Part shown: piece by piece, positions 32,131-35,659 of the stretch | Layout: each line of letters begins with the position of its first letter | How positions within the stretch are numbered: the stretch's first letter is position 1 | From: CAUPWF01 sp036656615 | Lineage (GTDB): Bacteria; Bacillota; Clostridia; Lachnospirales; Lachnospiraceae | Length of the DNA stretch: 35,659 nt | NCBI GenBank assembly: GCA_036656615.1 | Contig: JAVXHY010000020.1 | Span: 1 to 35,659 of the forward strand | Reading direction: 5' to 3' | The notes under the pieces: generated by a model | Seen by the model: only the letters and a program-made list of their open reading frames with translations | Databases searched by the model: none | Told to the model about the DNA's origin: nothing | Made by a program: the position numbers and the translations under genes

Positions 32131-32679
32131 ATGCAAAAAAGTTTATTATGGAAGATGGGAATTGATCCAGCCTATATATTGATCCTGGCAATTATTTTAA
32201 TAATCGTGTTATTTGTATTGCTTATTATTGTTAATATGAAGTATAATCGTTTGAAGAGTAGCTATTCCTCGTTTATGAGAGGAAAAGATGGTAAAACTAT
32301 GGAAGAGTACGTTGTTGATAAATTTGATGAAATTGAAGCTATTTCAGAAATGGGCATTCAAAATAGACAGGATATCAAGGATATTTATCGTAAAATCGAA
32401 TCTACTTATCAGAAGGTTGGAATTGTAAAATATGATGCATTCCATGAAATGGGTGGAAAACTAAGTTTCGCTCTTACTTTATTAGATGGTGACGATAGTG
32501 GATGGCTTATTAATGCAATGCACAGTCGTGAGGGATGTTATACTTATATTAAGGAAATTGTAAAGGGACAAAGTTATATCGAGTTGGCAGAAGAAGAGGC
32601 ACAATCCCTAGAACAAGCTGTTTATCAAGAAGCATATGATTTGGATGTCAAACCAATAAAAAATAAAAACAAACAATAA
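32131..32679 (+). CDS. DUF4446-family membrane protein
   Basis: The function is unknown. The 182 residues start with a short cytoplasmic or lumenal stretch, one strong transmembrane helix at about 13-36 (ILILAIILIIVLFVLLIIV) and then a basic, helical region with MRGKDGKTMEEYV. The conserved core is GIVKYDAFHEMGGKLSFALTLLD, then SGWLINAMHSREGCYTYIKEI, which I recognise as DUF4446. Such genes commonly follow parB in Clostridia, which supports the call. The acidic end (AEEEAQSLEQAV) may form a short coiled coil. It lies 14 bases after parB and 47 bases before serS, so it is probably cotranscribed with parA/parB. Confidence 0.88.
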   Translation: MQKSLLWKMGIDPAYILILAIILIIVLFVLLIIVNMKYNRLKSSYSSFMRGKDGKTMEEYVVDKFDEIEAISEMGIQNRQDIKDIYRKIESTYQKVGIVKYDAFHEMGGKLSFALTLLDGDDSGWLINAMHSREGCYTYIKEIVKGQSYIELAEEEAQSLEQAVYQEAYDLDVKPIKNKNKQ

Positions 32680-32726
32680 AACAAAATAAAACAAAATATA
32701 AAAAGTGATATCAAAGGAGAATGAAA

Positions 32727-34004
32727 ATGTTAGATATTAGATTTGTAAGATCAAACCCAGAGATTGTGAAAGAAAATATTAAGAATAAGTTTCAGAATGA
32801 CAAGCTTCCAATGGTGGATGAGGTTCTTGAATTGGATGAAAGAAACCGAGAAATCAAAAGTGAAGTAGAAGCTTTAAGAGCTGAAAAAAATAAGATCAAC
32901 AAAGAGATTGGAAGCTTAATGGCTCAAGGAAAGAAGGAAGAAGCGGAAAAGGTTAAACAACAGATTGCAAAAGATGCGGAGTCTATTGATACACTTACAG
33001 TTGAAGAAAAAGAAGTAGAAGAAAAAATCAAGAAAATCATGATGATTATTCCTAATATTATTGATTCTTCTGTTCCTATTGGTAAAGATGATAGTGAAAA
33101 TGTAGAAGTAGAACGATTTGGTGAACCTGTAGTACCGGATTTTGAAATCCCATATCACACAGAAATCATGGAGAAATTCAATGGTATTGATTTGGAAAGT
33201 GCAAGAAAAGTTGCCGGGAATGGTTTCTATTATTTAATGGGAGACATTGCCAGATTACACTCTGCAGTGATTTCTTATGCAAGAGACTTTATGATTGATA
33301 GAGGCTTTACTTATTGTATTCCACCTTATATGATCCGAAGTGATGTAGTAACAGGTGTTATGAGTTTTGCTGAAATGGATGCCATGATGTATAAAATCGA
33401 AGGTGAAGACTTGTATTTAATAGGGACCAGTGAACATTCTATGATTGGTAAATTCATTGACAGTATTATACCAGAAGAGCAGCTTCCGCAGACATTCACA
33501 AGCTATTCTCCTTGCTTTAGAAAAGAAAAAGGCTCTCATGGAATTGAAGAAAGAGGAGTTTACAGAATTCATCAATTTGAAAAACAAGAGATGATTGTGG
33601 TATGTAAGCCAGAAGAAAGTATGGAATGGTATAATAAATTATGGAAAAATACAGTGGATTTATTCCGTACAATGGATATACCGGTTCGTACGCTAGAATG
33701 CTGTTCTGGAGATTTGGCAGACTTAAAAGTGAAATCAGTAGATGTGGAAGCTTGGTCACCAAGACAGAAGAAATACTTTGAAGTGGGAAGCTGTTCTAAT
33801 CTAGGAGATGCTCAAGCAAGAAGATTGAAAATTCGTGTCAATGCAGAGGATGGAAAATATTTTGCAAATACATTGAATAATACAGTTGTAGCACCACCAA
33901 GAATGTTAATAGCATTTTTGGAAAATAACCTTCAGGCAGATGGATCAGTTAAAATACCCCTTGCTTTACAGCCATATATGGGTGGTAAGACTGAAATCCG
34001 ATAA
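32727..34004 (+). CDS. serS: Seryl-tRNA synthetase
   Basis: SerRS charges tRNA-Ser (and tRNA-Sec where present). I place the start at the second ATG (32727, 425 residues): AAAGGAG is 7 nt from it but only 1 nt from the ATG at 32721, and MLDIRFVRSNPEIV is the usual N-terminus. The tRNA-binding coiled-coil arm spans about 28-110 (RNREIKSEVEALRAEKNKIN and a Lys/Glu-rich return helix). Motif 2 is FRKEKGSHGIEERGVYRIHQ and motif 3 contains APPRMLIAFLENN. SCSNLGDAQARRLKIRV corresponds to the SSCSN-F-DFQARR segment, and the LNGSGLAVGRT of common SerRS is LNNTVVAPPRM here. No T-box leader fits in the short upstream gap. Confidence 0.95.
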   Translation: MLDIRFVRSNPEIVKENIKNKFQNDKLPMVDEVLELDERNREIKSEVEALRAEKNKINKEIGSLMAQGKKEEAEKVKQQIAKDAESIDTLTVEEKEVEEKIKKIMMIIPNIIDSSVPIGKDDSENVEVERFGEPVVPDFEIPYHTEIMEKFNGIDLESARKVAGNGFYYLMGDIARLHSAVISYARDFMIDRGFTYCIPPYMIRSDVVTGVMSFAEMDAMMYKIEGEDLYLIGTSEHSMIGKFIDSIIPEEQLPQTFTSYSPCFRKEKGSHGIEERGVYRIHQFEKQEMIVVCKPEESMEWYNKLWKNTVDLFRTMDIPVRTLECCSGDLADLKVKSVDVEAWSPRQKKYFEVGSCSNLGDAQARRLKIRVNAEDGKYFANTLNNTVVAPPRMLIAFLENNLQADGSVKIPLALQPYMGGKTEIR

Positions 34005-34031
34005 TAGTAAAGAAAAGGATAGGGACGTAGA

Positions 34032-34907
34032 GTGCATCAATACTTGAAAGCAATTGGTTTCGATAATTTGAAGACAAAGAGAGATATAAAGGAGATACTA
34101 AGCGACGTAGAAAATCATTTTACCTATCATGAATTGGTTTCTTGCGAAGATGGTGTTAGTTTTTGCGAATATCGTAAGGAATACGAGGATACAATCGGTA
34201 TTTCTGTTTGTGGTGAGATGGATTCCAATGAAAACTTTGATAAGGAATATTATTTTCCCTATTTTAGGGGGACGGGTATTACCTCTTATGCAGATATTAC
34301 AGTGGAACGTCGTATTGAAAAAGAAGAGTATGTGGGTATATGTGAAGATGTAAAGGTTGGAGTAAGTTTAATCTTTCATTTGCAAAATGGTATGGAATAC
34401 ATGAAGGAAAAAGAGTCTGGGCATTTGCCCAAGCTCTCGACTACGGTAACGTTATCGGGTCTTGCACTTAGTGGAACGGTTCTATTTCCTATTATGAAAA
34501 ATGAAGCCCAGAAGAAGACACGACAAGAAGAGTCAAGGAATCGTATGCTACTGCTTAGTGCAGCGAAAAACGGCGATCAGACGGCGATAGAGACTTTAAC
34601 CCTAGAAGATATAGATACCTACTCGAAAGTCTCACAAAGGCTGAATACAGAGGATGTCTTCAGTATAGTAGACACTTACTTTATGCCGTACGGAGTGGAG
34701 TGTGATCAATATTCTATTCTAGGTGAAATCCGTGAAATGAAATTACTGAAAAACAAATCTACCGATGTGGAATTAATGGAAATTACAGTGGAAGTAAATG
34801 AATTGGTATTCGATATTTGCGTACCAAAGAAAGACATATTAGGAGAACCGGCAGTTGGAAGAAGATTTAAAGCAAATATCTGGCTGCAAGGGTACATAAA
34901 TTTCTAA
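34032..34907 (+). CDS. DUF3881-family protein, function unknown
   Basis: This 291-residue protein is soluble by sequence, without a signal peptide. I recognise it as DUF3881, a family found mainly in Lachnospiraceae and relatives: MHQYLKAIGFDNLKTKRDI at the start, YYFPYFRGTGIT near 75, DVKVGVSLIFHLQNGMEYM, then LSTTVTLSGLALSGTVLFPI and the end GRRFKANIWLQGYINF. The latter hydrophobic patch is short and flanked by charges, so probably buried rather than membrane-spanning. The start codon is GTG at 34032 with a weak AGGATAGGGA upstream. It lies 27 bases after serS and likely shares its transcript. A separate promoter for the tRNA locus begins right at its stop. Confidence 0.82.
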   Translation: MHQYLKAIGFDNLKTKRDIKEILSDVENHFTYHELVSCEDGVSFCEYRKEYEDTIGISVCGEMDSNENFDKEYYFPYFRGTGITSYADITVERRIEKEEYVGICEDVKVGVSLIFHLQNGMEYMKEKESGHLPKLSTTVTLSGLALSGTVLFPIMKNEAQKKTRQEESRNRMLLLSAAKNGDQTAIETLTLEDIDTYSKVSQRLNTEDVFSIVDTYFMPYGVECDQYSILGEIREMKLLKNKSTDVELMEITVEVNELVFDICVPKKDILGEPAVGRRFKANIWLQGYINF

Positions 34908-34937
34908 TTGACTAGATGGAGTATAAAGTAGTATAAT
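34908..34937 (+). promoter_or_regulatory. Promoter of the tRNA-Arg locus
   Basis: -35 TTGACT (34908-34913), an 18-bp spacer and perfect -10 TATAAT (34932-34937). The expected start is near 34944, just before the half tRNA at 34950, so it drives both the half tRNA and the intact tRNA behind it. Confidence 0.75.
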
Positions 34938-34949
34938 GCATTAGTGAAT

Positions 34950-34989
34950 GTCTCCGTAGTTCAGTAGGATAGAGCGTTCGCCTCCTAAG
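34950..34989 (+). pseudogene. 5' half of a tRNA-Arg (CCT), broken at the anticodon loop
   Basis: The sequence from GTCTCCG (34950) has a 5' acceptor strand, TA, a D-arm GTTC-AGTAGGATA-GAGC, G, an anticodon 5' strand TTCGC and loop CTCCTAA with anticodon CCT. It closely matches the intact tRNA 113 bp downstream up to CCTCCTAAG. The next bases are GTGG instead of the paired CGAA, and no T-arm or matching CGGAGAC acceptor strand follows. It is therefore a truncated tRNA gene, and its own promoter is intact. Confidence 0.85.
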
Positions 34990-35062
34990 GTGGTATAGAA
35001 ACATAACCCATGAGGAAGATGGAAAGTGTCAGCAAGTAAAATTAAATATAGATTTTTTGAAT

Positions 35063-35139
35063 GTTTCTGTAGCTCAGTAGGATAGAGCGTCCGCCTCCTA
35101 AGCGGAAGGCCAGCGGTTCGAATCCGCTCAGGAACGCCA
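35063..35139 (+). tRNA. tRNA-Arg (anticodon CCT)
   Basis: Complete cloverleaf: acceptor GTTTCTG/CAGGAAC with one G-U pair, D-arm GCTC/GAGC, anticodon stem TCCGC/GCGGA with loop CTCCTAA (anticodon CCT, reads AGG), T-arm AGCGG-TTCGAAT-CCGCT, discriminator G and encoded CCA (35137-35139). A strong terminator follows 8 bp later. It has no promoter of its own close by and must be read from the promoter in front of the half tRNA. Confidence 0.96.
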
Positions 35140-35147
35140 CAAATAAT

Positions 35148-35178
35148 GCCGAAAACCTATAAAACCAAGGTTTTCGGC
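35148..35178 (+). terminator. Intrinsic terminator of the tRNA-Arg locus
   Basis: Perfect 10-bp arms GCCGAAAACC (35148-35157) and GGTTTTCGGC (35169-35178), an 11-nt loop, then TTTTCTTATTT. It directly precedes the truncated Fic reading frame. Confidence 0.93.
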
Positions 35179-35196
35179 TTTTCTTATTTCCTTAAC

Positions 35197-35659
35197 AAAA
35201 TTGAACTTGTAACAAACAGCGCACCATTAAATCATAATGAAGCAGAAATCGCCGGATATAGGGACGCTCTGAATGAAATTCATTTAGGATATGAACGTAT
35301 TGATATTCGAGAGAGCGATATTCTTCGCTTGCACGAAATGCTGCTATCTGTTGCAGGCTATGAATTTGGCGGCAAGTACAAAACGGATGATAATGTGATT
35401 TTAGAGGTTGATACGGACGGCGCACGAAAAATTCACTTCAGACCGACACCCGCTGCCGAAACCAAGAAGGCAATGGAACAGCTGGAGTTTGCCTATATGG
35501 ACGCACGGGATGATGCAAACATCAACCAATTACTCCTAATTCCTTGTGTCATTCTTGAATTTCTGTGTATCCACCCATTCCGTGACGGCAACGGCAGAGT
35601 GTCCCGGCTGTTATCACTTCTATTGCTCTACAAGAACGGCTATGATGCTGGTAAATATG
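35197..35659 (+). pseudogene. Fic-domain (AMPylator) gene, 5'-truncated and cut by the window edge
   Basis: Fic proteins usually transfer AMP from ATP to a target protein. From 35197 the frame reads KIELVTNSAPLNHNEAEIAG, then LRLHEMLLSVAGYEFGGKY, KIHFRPTPA and finally the catalytic motif HPFRDGNGRVSR with its His and phosphate-binding residues intact. Intact relatives have more than 100 residues before this point, including the S/T-x-x-x-E-G/N inhibitory helix; here that part is absent. The frame stays open back to an ATG at 35146 inside the tRNA terminator, but that start has no ribosome site. Codons are visibly G+C-richer (GGC, GCC, CTG, CGG) than in neighbouring genes, a sign of transfer. 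The 3' end is outside the window. Confidence 0.8.

Noticed and set aside
32680..32726. T-box leader upstream of serS
   Set aside because: Only 47 bp separate DUF4446 from serS, too short for a T-box; no specifier hairpin or antiterminator sequence is present.
34989..35062. Group I intron or split tRNA explaining the half tRNA
   Set aside because: The 74-bp interval is far too short for a group I intron and no matching 3' half (T-arm and CGGAGAC acceptor strand) follows; the downstream tRNA is complete on its own.
35146..35196. ATG at 35146 as a genuine start for the Fic protein
   Set aside because: It lies at the foot of the tRNA terminator stem, has no Shine-Dalgarno, and the added residues do not resemble Fic N-termini.
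1..35659. CRISPR array, complete insertion sequence or transposase, riboswitch
   Set aside because: No regularly spaced direct repeats with unique spacers, no transposase frame with terminal inverted repeats, and no riboswitch core that I could recognise.

Overview
This window is the replication-origin region of a low-G+C Firmicute, most likely a member of the Lachnospiraceae (class Clostridia). The gene order dnaA-dnaN-S4 protein-recF-gyrB-gyrA on the minus strand, diverging from rpmH-rnpA-yidD-yidC-jag-mnmE-mnmG-rsmG-parA-parB on the plus strand, is the classic Firmicutes oriC arrangement. The DUF4446 and DUF3881 genes around serS point to Clostridia/Lachnospiraceae; I cannot name the genus.

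Region by region. (1) 1-6300, minus strand: the variable, strongly A+T-rich distal part of an exopolysaccharide/capsule locus. It holds a Wzy-like polymerase cut by the window edge, three GT4 glycosyltransferases, a small phosphoglycosyl transferase and two decayed gene remnants. A 100-N scaffold gap at 2707-2806 is flanked by identical 55-bp sequences and looks like an assembly artefact. (2) 6324-10421: the conserved proximal part of that locus, with a CapD/PglF-type dehydratase, a BY-kinase with a tandem tyrosine tail, a Wzz/CpsC modulator and a CpsB phosphatase, behind an extended -10 promoter. (3) 10615-12774: a three-gene cassette of a secreted, C-terminally membrane-anchored small protein, a sortase and a four-TM membrane protein, with its own strong promoter and a 15-bp-phased operator-like repeat. 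(4) 12946-21489: gyrA, gyrB, recF, S4 protein, dnaN and dnaA. (5) DnaA-box clusters on both sides of dnaA (19856-20118 and 21618-21735) make a bipartite origin. (6) 21909-29027: the RNA, membrane-insertion and tRNA-modification genes. (7) 29208-30188: a membrane-tethered alpha/beta-hydrolase-fold protein that lacks the expected catalytic His. (8) 30280-32116: two perfect parS sites and parA/parB, then DUF4446, serS and DUF3881. (9) 34908-35659: a tRNA-Arg(CCT) locus with a half tRNA, an intact tRNA, a terminator and a 5'-truncated, visibly G+C-richer Fic-domain gene, which together suggest an integration or recombination junction.

How the genes work together. DnaA fires the origin, ParA/ParB with the parS pair segregate it, and DnaN, RecF and gyrase serve replication and topology. 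RnpA and YidD/YidC/Jag link tRNA maturation and membrane-protein insertion. MnmE/MnmG modify tRNA wobble uridines and RsmG methylates 16S rRNA. On the other flank, the CpsB/C/D phosphoregulators control chain length of a polymer begun on undecaprenyl phosphate by the PglC-like transferase, with the CapD-type dehydratase probably supplying its sugar. The locus looks plastic: two pseudogene remnants, an assembly break and a gap-ridden glycosyltransferase set.
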